Assembly: GCA_934489895.1 (NCBI GenBank)
Contig: CAKSST010000010.1
Span: forward strand, 1-63,245
Direction of reading: 5' to 3'
Source of the DNA: an uncultured Eubacteriales bacterium
GTDB lineage: Bacteria > Bacillota > Clostridia > Oscillospirales > Acutalibacteraceae
Length of the DNA: 63,245 nt
Position numbers and translations under genes: made by a program. This document shows positions 1 to 7,192 of the stretch, piece by piece (the first letter of the stretch is position 1; each line of letters starts with the position of its first letter). Below the pieces are notes generated by a model. That model did not search any database. It was given only the letters and a program-made list of their open reading frames with translations, and had not been told where the DNA came from.

Positions 1-1
1 C

Positions 2-56
2 GAAAACGCAAGTTTTCAAATGCCTGTGGCATTTCGGCGGCGTTCCACCGTCGTCG
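2..56. repeat. Three back-to-back short hairpins
   Basis: Three inverted repeats abut with no spacer: GAAAAC-GCAA-GTTTTC (2-17), AAATGCC-TGT-GGCATTT (18-34) and CGGCGGCG-TTCCAC-CGTCGTCG (35-56, two G.U pairs in RNA). The array may continue beyond the left edge of the window. The style, unrelated small hairpins in series, resembles the arrays at 20819-20970 and 32371-32486. Function is unknown. Confidence 0.6.
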
Positions 57-131
57 GTTTAAAGTTATTATATCATATAGCCTTGTTGTGATACGGGACA
101 TTTTTTAATTTATTTATAAAGGGGCGAAAAT

Positions 132-743
132 ATGATAGCAATAGTCGATTACGGTGTTGGAAATTTGTTTTCGCTCAGCTGTTCATTGGCAGCAATAAAT
201 GCCGATACGGTTATTACAAGCGATGCCGATGTTATACGCAGTGCCGATAGGATAATATTGCCCGGTGTAGGTGCGTTTTGCGATGCGGCAGAAAAGCTGC
301 GTGACAGCGGGCTTGGCACAGTTGTTTGTGAACAGGCGGCAAAAGGCAAAAATATTCTTGGTATATGCCTTGGTATGCAGCTGCTTTTTGATAAAAGCTA
401 TGAGTTTGGTGAGCATAATGGTTTAGGCCTTATCAAAGGTGAGGTGAGGGACCTGCGCGATGCTGTATCGAAGAACTTTAAAATTCCCCATATGGGCTGG
501 AATGCTTTAAATTTGCGGGACCAAAAACATCCGTTGTTTAAATATATTAAAGAAAATGACCGCGTTTATTTTGTTCATAGCTTCCATGCGGTAAAATGTG
601 AGGATTCGGTTATTGCAACAGCAGAGTATTCTGTGGACGTTACCGCCGCGGTGGCAAATAAAAATGTTATGGGCTTTCAGTTCCATCCCGAAAAAAGCGG
701 CAATGTAGGTCTTGCGCTGCTTAAAGCTTTTTGTGAAATGTAG
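132..743 (+). CDS. hisH: Imidazole glycerol phosphate synthase, glutaminase subunit HisH
   Basis: Class I glutamine amidotransferase that frees ammonia from glutamine and channels it to HisF for imidazole ring closure in histidine biosynthesis; cytosolic. The 203 residues match the usual family length. The nucleophile elbow GICLGMQ places the catalytic Cys near residue 79, and FHPEKSG near the C terminus supplies the His (185) and Glu (187) of the triad. The ATG follows a GGGGCG ribosome site. hisF starts 11 bases after the stop, so the two subunits are co-transcribed. No other his genes are in the window, so this pair is split from the rest of the pathway. Confidence 0.95.
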   Translation: MIAIVDYGVGNLFSLSCSLAAINADTVITSDADVIRSADRIILPGVGAFCDAAEKLRDSGLGTVVCEQAAKGKNILGICLGMQLLFDKSYEFGEHNGLGLIKGEVRDLRDAVSKNFKIPHMGWNALNLRDQKHPLFKYIKENDRVYFVHSFHAVKCEDSVIATAEYSVDVTAAVANKNVMGFQFHPEKSGNVGLALLKAFCEM

Positions 744-754
744 GTTTTGTGATT

Positions 755-1510
755 ATGATAAGCAAAAGGATAATTCCCTGTCTTGATGTGCGCAACGGCA
801 GAGTGGTAAAGGGTGTAAACTTTAAAGATTTGAATGATGTTAACGACCCTGTTACACTTGCCAAGCTGTATTCTGACAGCGGCGCGGACGAGTTGGTTTT
901 TTACGATATTACTGCCTCAGCCGAGGGCAGAAAAATTTTTACTGATATTCTTGTACAGACTGCTTCAAATGTGTTTATACCGTTAACGGTGGGCGGCGGT
1001 ATTTCAACTGTTGAGGACTTTGACTGTGTGCTTAAATGCGGTGCAGATAAAGTAAGCGTTAACTCATCCGCTGTGAAAAATCCGCAGCTGATTTTTGATG
1101 CCGCACAGCGTTACGGCAGTCAATGCGTAGTATTAAGCGTTGATGCGGGCAGGGTTGAAGGAAAGTATCACGTTTTTGTTAAAGGCGGCAGGGAAGATAC
1201 AGGCCTTGACGCTATCCAGTGGATTAAAAGAGGTGTTGAGCTTGGCGCGGGTGAAATTGTGCTTAACTCAATTGATGCTGACGGCGTAAAGCAGGGCTTT
1301 GATATCGAAATGCTTGATGCTGTTTGCAATATTTCAAGTGTTCCTGTAATTGCATCGGGCGGCGCAGGTAAGATGGAAGATTTTTCACACCTTTTCAACA
1401 CGCTCCCCAAAGTGGATGCAGGCCTTGCGGCATCGGTGTTCCATTTCGGCGGCTTTACAATTGCCCAGTTAAAAGAGCATCTTGCTCAAAACAATATATC
1501 CGTAAGGTGA
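755..1510 (+). CDS. hisF: Imidazole glycerol phosphate synthase, cyclase subunit HisF
   Basis: TIM-barrel cyclase that joins HisH-derived ammonia to PRFAR, giving IGP and AICAR. The N terminus MISKRIIPCLDV carries the catalytic Asp11. The second catalytic Asp lies in VLSVDAGR near residue 130, and TVGGGIS is the phosphate-binding loop near residue 80. I chose ATG 755 over the in-frame GTG at 749 because the AGG at 742-744 sits about 10 bases from the ATG but only 4 from the GTG, and 755 matches the family start. The protein is full length (251 aa). AICAR also links this gene to purine synthesis, which is represented by guaA, purB and purA in the same window. Confidence 0.95.
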   Translation: MISKRIIPCLDVRNGRVVKGVNFKDLNDVNDPVTLAKLYSDSGADELVFYDITASAEGRKIFTDILVQTASNVFIPLTVGGGISTVEDFDCVLKCGADKVSVNSSAVKNPQLIFDAAQRYGSQCVVLSVDAGRVEGKYHVFVKGGREDTGLDAIQWIKRGVELGAGEIVLNSIDADGVKQGFDIEMLDAVCNISSVPVIASGGAGKMEDFSHLFNTLPKVDAGLAASVFHFGGFTIAQLKEHLAQNNISVR

Positions 1511-1514
1511 AAAA

Positions 1515-2063
1515 ATGATAAATGTGAGCGAAATAAAAACTTTCCCGCCTCAAAGTTATAAAAATGCGGTACAGCAAAAGGCTTTTGAGGTCTTGGCACA
1601 GCTTGATATTCCCTTTTACCGCGTAGAGAATGATGAGGCCATCACAATGGAGGATTGCGAGTCAATAGATACCCGACTTGAAGCCAAAACCGTAAAAACT
1701 CTGTTCTTGTGCAACCGCCAGCAAACAGCCTTTTATTTGTTTGTAACACCCGGCGATAAACCTTTTCGTACCAAAAACTTTGGCGCGGCTTTGAAAATTT
1801 CCCGTGTGTCCTTTGCGCCGGGCGGGCTTTTGCAGGAAATGCTCGGCACAATAATAGGTGCAACCACGATTTTCAGCGTGTTCCGGGATACTGAAAACAG
1901 GGTGCAGGTTGTAATTGATAATGATGTTCTTAAAAATGAGTGGTATGCTTGCAGTGACGGCACCACCACAGGTTATATGAAAATACCGGTAAAGCGCCTG
2001 ATTGACGATATATTGCCATACAGCAATCATGTCGCAAAATACATTACGGTATCAGCGGAATAA
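1515..2063 (+). CDS. YbaK/ProX-type aminoacyl-tRNA deacylase
   Basis: Predicted trans-editing protein of the YbaK/ProRS-INS fold (PrdX/ProXp-ala group), which hydrolyses wrongly charged tRNA such as Ala-tRNA(Pro). What I see is a single domain of 182 aa with the family pattern: an N-terminal helical start, TRLEAKTVKTLFLCNRQ, the GDKPFRTKNFGAAL stretch, SFAPGGLLQEMLG and a C-terminal VQVVIDNDVL strand. The start is 4 bases after hisF, so it is probably in the same transcript. Which tRNA it edits cannot be read from sequence. I am confident of the fold and less so of the substrate. Confidence 0.85.
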   Translation: MINVSEIKTFPPQSYKNAVQQKAFEVLAQLDIPFYRVENDEAITMEDCESIDTRLEAKTVKTLFLCNRQQTAFYLFVTPGDKPFRTKNFGAALKISRVSFAPGGLLQEMLGTIIGATTIFSVFRDTENRVQVVIDNDVLKNEWYACSDGTTTGYMKIPVKRLIDDILPYSNHVAKYITVSAE

Positions 2064-2093
2064 TTAAATTTTTTGTATATAGAAAGGAAAACG

Positions 2094-3086
2094 GTGAAAC
2101 AAAAAATGGAAATTCAAAAAAGACCCGAAACAATGGAGCGGATAACAACCAAGGCTCTTGCAGACAAGTTTATTGATGAGAAGATTACAGAAATTCGCGA
2201 TCAGGTAGGCGACAAAAAGGTGCTTTTGGCGCTTTCCGGCGGCGTTGACAGCTCGGTTGTAGCGGCGCTTCTTATAAAAGCAGTTGGTAAACAGCTGGTT
2301 TGCGTGCACGTTAACCACGGCCTTATGCGCAAGGGTGAAAGCGAGCAGGTTATTGAGGTTTTCAAAAATCAGATGCAGGCAAACCTTGTTTATGTTGATG
2401 CAACCGACCGTTTTCTTGACTTACTTGCAGGTGTAAAAGAACCTGAGAAAAAACGCAAAATTATAGGCGGCGAGTTTATAAAGGTGTTTGATGAGGAGTC
2501 AAGAAAGTTAGAGGATATTTCTTTCTTGGCACAGGGAACCATTTACCCCGATATTTTAGAGTCTGACGGAGTAAAAGCCCACCATAATGTAGGCGGTCTG
2601 CCCGAGGATATGAAGTTTGAGCTTGTTGAGCCCGTTAAGTTCCTTTTTAAAGATGAGGTGCGTGTTGTTGGCGCTGCACTTGGACTGCCCGACAATATGG
2701 TTTACCGCCAGCCTTTCCCCGGTCCCGGTCTGGGGGTACGCTGCCTTGGCGCAATTACTCGCGAACGCCTGCATGCTTTGCGTGAGGCAGACGCAATTCT
2801 GCGTGAAGAGTTTGATAAGTGCGGTCTTGCAGGAAAAGTATGGCAGTACTTTATTTCTGTACCCGATTTCAAGAGTGTAGGCGTTAAGGATGATAAGCGC
2901 TATGAGGGCTGGCCTGCGATTATCCGCGCAGTTAATACCACCGACGCTATGAGCGCTACTATTGAGGAAATTCCTTACAGCGTTCTGCACAGCATTACCG
3001 ACCGAATAACCCATGAGGTTGACGGCATCAACCGCGTGCTTTACGATTTAACACCAAAACCAATTGCAACTATTGAGTGGGAATGA
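2094..3086 (+). CDS. guaA: GMP synthase ATP-pyrophosphatase subunit, no glutaminase domain
   Basis: Converts XMP to GMP with ATP and ammonia. The N-type ATP-pyrophosphatase P-loop SGGVDSS lies at about residues 48-54, and the C-terminal dimerisation domain ends in PIATIEWE, the typical GuaA tail. The protein is only about 330 aa because the class I glutaminase domain of ordinary bacterial GuaA (about 510-525 aa) is absent, as in the archaeal GuaAb subunit. I prefer GTG 2094, which follows AGAAAGGAAA at 2081-2090; ATG 2106 is also possible. No partner glutaminase is adjacent; HisH at 132 belongs to histidine synthesis. The enzyme may use free ammonia or a glutaminase encoded elsewhere. Confidence 0.9.
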   Translation: MKQKMEIQKRPETMERITTKALADKFIDEKITEIRDQVGDKKVLLALSGGVDSSVVAALLIKAVGKQLVCVHVNHGLMRKGESEQVIEVFKNQMQANLVYVDATDRFLDLLAGVKEPEKKRKIIGGEFIKVFDEESRKLEDISFLAQGTIYPDILESDGVKAHHNVGGLPEDMKFELVEPVKFLFKDEVRVVGAALGLPDNMVYRQPFPGPGLGVRCLGAITRERLHALREADAILREEFDKCGLAGKVWQYFISVPDFKSVGVKDDKRYEGWPAIIRAVNTTDAMSATIEEIPYSVLHSITDRITHEVDGINRVLYDLTPKPIATIEWE

Positions 3087-3113
3087 TGCCGAGTGGTTGT
3101 CGAATAAATATTG

Positions 3114-3148
3114 AAAGCCTTGTAAACACAGTGTTTACAAGGCTTTTT
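3114..3148 (+). terminator. Terminator after guaA
   Basis: A near-perfect inverted repeat with arms reading AAAGCCTTGTAAACAC and its complement is followed by a run of six T. It ends the his-guaA transcript. Confidence 0.9.
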
Positions 3149-3352
3149 TGTATCTGTTTTCCGATAAATTTTATCAACTTAATAGCAAAATGATAGCATG
3201 TGGCAACATTTTGGCAACAAAAATGTTTTTCGCAGAAAAGCAACTGAAATTGTTAATAGATAATTGATTTACGCATAACCAAACGCACGTCGGCAGGGAG
3301 AAAAATTTTTTCTGCCGCCGTTTTTATATTTGAGACATTTATTACGCGGCGA
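3149..3352. other. Intergenic region between guaA and the zinc regulator
   Basis: No gene is seen. It contains GGCAACATTTTGGCAACAAA at 3202-3221, and a small inverted repeat CGGCAGGGAG/TCTGCCGCCG near 3291-3320 that could be a weak hairpin. Repeats of the first type are often seen near integrase gene ends, but no coding remnant can be followed here. Confidence 0.4.
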
Positions 3353-3381
3353 TTGACTTACAGTGTTTTTTGTGATACACT
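3353..3381 (+). promoter_or_regulatory. Sigma-A promoter of the Fur-family regulator
   Basis: TTGACT and TACACT are separated by exactly 17 bases. The -10 box abuts the palindromic operator at 3381-3405, so a bound regulator would cover the transcription start. Confidence 0.75.
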
Positions 3382-3405
3382 AATTTGCGAAACAATCGCA
3401 AATTA
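3381..3405. promoter_or_regulatory. Perfect 25-bp palindrome, probable Zur/Fur-type operator
   Basis: Two 10-bp arms, TAATTTGCGA and TCGCAAATTA, are exact reverse complements around AACAA. The site lies between the -10 box and the ribosome site of the Fur-family gene, as expected for autoregulation. It has the size of a Fur-family box but is not the Bacillus Zur consensus that I know. The binding protein is inferred from position. Confidence 0.7.
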
Positions 3406-3422
3406 AAAGAGGTGAGTGTGCT

Positions 3423-3815
3423 GTGGCTAAATATCAAACAAAACAACGGAAAAAACTTTTAGAGTATTTAGAAAATCATCATGATGAACTGCTGTCGGTA
3501 GAACAAATTGCCAAGGCTCTGGCCAATGATAATATCAGTGTTAGCGCTATTTACCGCAATTTTGCAGAGCTTGAGGGTGAAGGTAAGGTTCGCAAAGAAA
3601 GCCGGACAGGCGAGCGGAATATTTATTATCAATACATTGCCGCTGAGCATTGCAGAGAAAGTTTGCATCTCAATTGCAAAAAATGCGGTAAGTCTTATCA
3701 TTTGAATTCTCAACTGGCCGAGGTCATAACAAAAGGCCTTGCCGATACCGAGAATTTTGAAATTGATATAGCAAACACAGTTATATACGGGATATGCGAT
3801 GTATGTGCTAAATGA
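3423..3815 (+). CDS. Fur-family metal-responsive regulator (probable Zur)
   Basis: Ferric-uptake-regulator family repressor of 130 aa. The N-terminal winged helix covers about residues 1-75 (ISVSAIYRNFAELEGEGKV). The structural zinc site is two CxxC pairs, LNCKKCGK near residue 85 and CDVCAK at the C terminus. The GTG start follows AGAGGTGAG at a good distance. It stands first in a row with a small membrane protein and znuA-znuC-znuB, so a zinc-sensing role is the best guess. Fur, PerR and Zur cannot be separated safely from sequence alone. Confidence 0.88.
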   Translation: MAKYQTKQRKKLLEYLENHHDELLSVEQIAKALANDNISVSAIYRNFAELEGEGKVRKESRTGERNIYYQYIAAEHCRESLHLNCKKCGKSYHLNSQLAEVITKGLADTENFEIDIANTVIYGICDVCAK

Positions 3816-3836
3816 ACTTGAAAGGAGAAAAGCGCA

Positions 3837-4130
3837 ATGATAAAGAATAAGATTATTGCGTTATTTTTCGTGGTTATAGTTTTATTTGCTTTGGCTTTTT
3901 CTGTTTCTTTTATTATTCATGAGTCCGGCCACAATTGTATTGGAGAGAGCTGTCGGGTTTGCGCCCTTGTTGCCGCCGTTAATGAAACGGTCAGCAATAT
4001 ATCATCTGCTGTTTTGGCGTGTGCTTTGGCACTTGCCTTAATATATATCGGCTATAAATATATATTCTGCTTTGTTGATAATTCTTCACAGGGCACACCT
4101 GTTGTACTCAAGGTAAAACTTCTGAACTAA
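3837..4130 (+). CDS. Small membrane protein with a His/Cys cluster, zinc-locus associated
   Basis: A 97-aa protein that I cannot assign to a named family. It has an N-terminal membrane segment (about residues 4-26), a short extracytoplasmic stretch with a possible metal-binding cluster HESGHNCIGESCRVC (about 28-42), and a second membrane segment (about 55-75). It starts 21 bases after the Fur-family gene with its own AGGAG site and precedes the zinc transporter genes. The clustered His and Cys residues suggest metal binding at the cell surface, for example handing zinc to the transporter. This is inference. Confidence 0.8.
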   Translation: MIKNKIIALFFVVIVLFALAFSVSFIIHESGHNCIGESCRVCALVAAVNETVSNISSAVLACALALALIYIGYKYIFCFVDNSSQGTPVVLKVKLLN

Positions 4131-4244
4131 ATAGATACTGTTTTTGAGGGGGAATAAGGATGCCTTTTTTGGAGGCGACTGCAGATTTTGCGGTATTTTA
4201 GCCCCTCCCTTCTGTTTTTTGGCATTTTAAATCGGTATCTATTT
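4129..4244 (+). ncRNA. Structured leader of the zinc ABC operon (candidate)
   Basis: Nested complementary arms: P1 AAATAGATACTG (4129-4140) with CGGTATCTATTT (4233-4244), 12 bp with one G.U; P2 GGATGCC (4158-4164) with GGCATTT (4221-4227); P3 GGAGG (4171-4175) with CCTCC (4204-4208); and an inner CTGCA/TGCGG stem. A 13-codon ORF (ATG 4160 to TAG 4201, MPFLEATADFAVF) sits inside behind GAGGGGG. It matches no riboswitch class that I know. A leader RNA, an attenuator or a small foldback element are all possible. Confidence 0.45.
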
Positions 4245-4265
4245 TAATTAGGAGGATTTTTATTT

Positions 4266-5252
4266 ATGAAAAAAATTATTTCTTTGGCATTGGTTTTTCT
4301 TATTATGTGCGGCGCTGTGTTCGGTATGGCGGCCTGCTCAAAAAACGGAAGGGTAGCGACCGGCAAATTATCCGTTGTAACAACTGCCTTTCCTGTTTAT
4401 GACTGGGCAAAAGAAGTTATCGGAGACAATACCGATAATGTGGAACTTACAATGCTTTTGGACAACGGTATAGACCTACACAGTTATCAACCCTCCGCTG
4501 ATGATATTGCGAAAATTGCGGCCTGCGATATGTTTATTTATGTAGGCGGCGAATCTGACAAATGGGCCGAAGATGGTTTGGTTACAGCTACAAACAAAGA
4601 TATGATTGTTATAAATGTGCTTGATGTTTTGGGGGATGCCGTTGTGGAAGAAGAAATCTTAGACGGCATGGAGTACGAACACGGAGAAGATGAAAACCAA
4701 GAACACGAGAATGATAACAAAGCCGATGAGCATGTATGGCTATCTTTGCAAAATGCAAAAACTGTCTGCACTCATATTGCACAACAGCTATGTATGATTG
4801 ATGCCGACAATGCGTCTGATTATACCGCAAATGCCGAAAATTATAATTTAAAACTTTCTGCTTTGAATGTAGAGTATCAAGAGGCTGTGGACTCGGCCGC
4901 TTATGATACCCTTCTGTTTGCCGACCGATTTCCGTTCCGGTATCTTGTTGATGATTACGGCCTTTCCTACTATGCAGCTTTTTCCGGTTGCTCAGCGGAA
5001 ACTGAAGCAAGTGTAGAAACAATCGCATTTCTTGCGCAAAAGGTTGCCGAACTCAACCTGCCTGCCGTTATCATTATTGACGGGTCAGATGGCAGTATCG
5101 CTTCTACTGTTATTGAAACTGCCGGCGGAAATCATAGTGTTTTGACCCTGAATTCTCTGCAATCTGTAACCTCTGCCGATATTGCAAACGGCGCTGACTA
5201 TCTTTCGATTATGCAAGATAATCTTGAAGTTTTGAAGGACGCTTTGAATTAA
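4266..5252 (+). CDS. znuA: Zinc ABC transporter substrate-binding lipoprotein
   Basis: Cluster A-I metal-binding lipoprotein (ZnuA/AdcA family) that captures Zn(II), or possibly Mn(II), outside the cell and passes it to ZnuB. The lipoprotein signal ends in the lipobox GMAAC near residue 23. Candidate ligands are the His in GIDLHSY, the His of DEHVWLS after an acidic His-containing loop (EYEHGEDENQEHEN), and acidic residues towards the C terminus. The His-rich acidic loop before the central ligand is typical of zinc rather than manganese binders. Length is 328 aa. An AGGAGG site precedes the ATG. znuC begins 18 bases later. Confidence 0.92.
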   Translation: MKKIISLALVFLIMCGAVFGMAACSKNGRVATGKLSVVTTAFPVYDWAKEVIGDNTDNVELTMLLDNGIDLHSYQPSADDIAKIAACDMFIYVGGESDKWAEDGLVTATNKDMIVINVLDVLGDAVVEEEILDGMEYEHGEDENQEHENDNKADEHVWLSLQNAKTVCTHIAQQLCMIDADNASDYTANAENYNLKLSALNVEYQEAVDSAAYDTLLFADRFPFRYLVDDYGLSYYAAFSGCSAETEASVETIAFLAQKVAELNLPAVIIIDGSDGSIASTVIETAGGNHSVLTLNSLQSVTSADIANGADYLSIMQDNLEVLKDALN

Positions 5253-5270
5253 GTTAAAAGGAGATTTATC

Positions 5271-5987
5271 ATGCCGCAACTCACCTGTAAAAACCTAACG
5301 CTCGGATATGATGGCAATGTAATTGTTGAAGATTTAAATTTTGATGTCAATGCCGGAGATTATCTTTGCATTGTCGGAGAAAACGGCTCCGGTAAAAGTA
5401 CGCTGATGCGTACTATATTAAAGCTTAAAGCGCCTATTTCCGGTCGGATTTTGACCGGTGATGGTCTGAAACAAAATGAAATAGGCTACTTGCCGCAGCA
5501 AACCGCCGTGCAAAAGGATTTTCCTGCCTCGGTTTATGAAATCGTTCTTTCGGGATGCTTAAACAAATGCGGACTTCGTCCGTTTTACAGCAAAAAAGAA
5601 AAAGAGCTGGCAATGGAAAATATGGAAAAGATGGGTATTGCTGATCTTTCCAAGCACTGTTACAGGGAGCTGTCGGGCGGACAGCAGCAACGCGTTCTCT
5701 TGGCTCGCGCTTTATGTGCCACAACTAAAATGCTTCTGCTTGATGAACCCGTGTCGGGGCTTGACCCAAAAGTGACGGCAGAAATGTATGAGCTGATTGC
5801 AAAGCTCAACCGTGAGGACGGAATTACTGTTATTATGATTTCTCACGATATTGGCGCCGCCGTAAAATATGCAAGCCACATTTTGCATATTTGCCATAAA
5901 CCGCTGTTTTACGGTAAAACGGCCGATTATCTGTCAAGCAACGTCCATTGTCTGTTTACCGAAGGGGGTGAGCAAAGTGGTCGATAA
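5271..5987 (+). CDS. znuC: Zinc ABC transporter ATP-binding protein
   Basis: Cytoplasmic ATPase of the metal-uptake transporter, 238 aa. Walker A is GENGSGKST (about residues 37-45), the signature is LSGGQQQR, Walker B is LLLDEP, and the switch His lies in MISHD. It is preceded by AAAAGGAGA. The 3' end overlaps the start of znuB by 11 bases, which suggests translational coupling. Its neighbours (ZnuA-type binding protein, Fur-family regulator) set the zinc assignment. Confidence 0.93.
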   Translation: MPQLTCKNLTLGYDGNVIVEDLNFDVNAGDYLCIVGENGSGKSTLMRTILKLKAPISGRILTGDGLKQNEIGYLPQQTAVQKDFPASVYEIVLSGCLNKCGLRPFYSKKEKELAMENMEKMGIADLSKHCYRELSGGQQQRVLLARALCATTKMLLLDEPVSGLDPKVTAEMYELIAKLNREDGITVIMISHDIGAAVKYASHILHICHKPLFYGKTADYLSSNVHCLFTEGGEQSGR

Positions 5988-6810
5988 GCTTATTTACTAT
6001 TTGCAATTCCCCTTTGTTCGGTATGCCTTGATTGTTGGTGTCCTGATTGCGCTTTGTTCAGCAATCCTCGGTGTTACGCTGGTATTAAAGCGTTTTTCAT
6101 TTATCGGTGACGGCCTTTCTCATGCGGCTTTCGGTATTATGTGTGTTGCGGGAGTTTTGAACCTTACCAATGAAATGGTACTGGTTTTGGCGGTTACTGT
6201 ACTGTTTGCCATTATTCTCATCAGCGGCGGCAACCGTATCAAGCTCAAAGGGGATGCGGCGATAGCAATGTTATCGGTCAGCTCTTTGGCACTCGGCTAT
6301 CTTTTGATGAACCTTTTCGGCTCTTCAGCCAATCTTTCGGGTGACGTGTGCAGCACGCTGTTCGGTTCTACTTCAATTTTAACACTTTCCGCTGCCGACG
6401 TGTGGATGTGTATTATCCTTTCGGTATTGGTGCTTGGTATTTTTGTTTTGTTCTATAATAAAATTTTTGCCGTTACCTTTGACGAAACCTTTACGCAGGC
6501 AACGGGGATTAGGGCAAAAGCTTATAATCTGCTTCTTGCCGTTGTGATTGCGGTGATCATCGTTCTTGCGATGAATTTGGTCGGATCACTGCTTGTTACC
6601 GCACTGATTATTTTCCCCGCACTTTCTTCGATGCGTCTCTTCAAAAGTTTCCGCAGTGTTACAATATCTTCGGCTGTGCTTTCGGTCATCTGTGCGGTAC
6701 TTGGAATGACCGTTTCAATTTTGGCAGGCACACCCGTAGGCTCAACAATTGTGGCAACTAACCTTGCAGTATTTGTTATTTGCTGTACTATAGGAGGATT
6801 TAAAAGGTGA
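5977..6810 (+). CDS. znuB: Zinc ABC transporter permease
   Basis: ABC-3 family membrane subunit of about 277 aa with eight or so hydrophobic segments. The family signature around GDGLSHAAFG lies near residue 47. I use GTG 5977, which follows GAAGGGGGTGAG at 5961-5972; longer upstream readings run through the znuC coding region and have no ribosome site. It ends the zinc operon; no clear rho-independent terminator follows. Confidence 0.92.
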   Translation: MVDKLIYYLQFPFVRYALIVGVLIALCSAILGVTLVLKRFSFIGDGLSHAAFGIMCVAGVLNLTNEMVLVLAVTVLFAIILISGGNRIKLKGDAAIAMLSVSSLALGYLLMNLFGSSANLSGDVCSTLFGSTSILTLSAADVWMCIILSVLVLGIFVLFYNKIFAVTFDETFTQATGIRAKAYNLLLAVVIAVIIVLAMNLVGSLLVTALIIFPALSSMRLFKSFRSVTISSAVLSVICAVLGMTVSILAGTPVGSTIVATNLAVFVICCTIGGFKR

Positions 6811-7192
6811 AAAAATAACGGCATTGCCGCTTGCTTCGGTCTTGTTATTTACCGTTTGCGGATGCTGCCGCGTATTGTTCGCAAGGAATTGAATTTTTGC
6901 GTTTTATATAGAATTTTGGAAAGCTATTGAAATCAGATTTCGCAGTGGTTATAATAATATCGTATAATAATTCTTAATGCCAAAGGATGCAATATCCTGC
7001 TTGCGTTTATTATTAGCCGTTTTATATACGCAGGCTCGGCGCCGGGCGCTGCGGTCTGCACGCAAAAAAATTTAACGGCAGCGGTATAGATTTTTCGCTG
7101 ACTGCATTGTTAGACAAAGCTGTGTTCGCAATAGTTGATTTTTCATTTTATGTATTGTTTATTAAATCTGAAAAAATTGATGGGGTGGAAAT
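6811..7192. other. Intergenic region before nadE
   Basis: About 380 bases with no supported gene. Several GC-rich short inverted repeats are present (for example near 6823-6835 and 7033-7056), but none is followed by a T run. I see no confident terminator, promoter or RNA gene. Confidence 0.4.

Noticed and set aside
132..1510. HisH/HisF-type pair of a surface-sugar amidination pathway
   Set aside because: Both proteins have canonical histidine-pathway residues, and no WbpG-like or sugar biosynthesis gene is nearby.
4129..4244. Known nickel/cobalt (czcD-type) riboswitch
   Set aside because: The nested stems do not show the conserved G-rich internal loops of that class; kept only as an unassigned leader.
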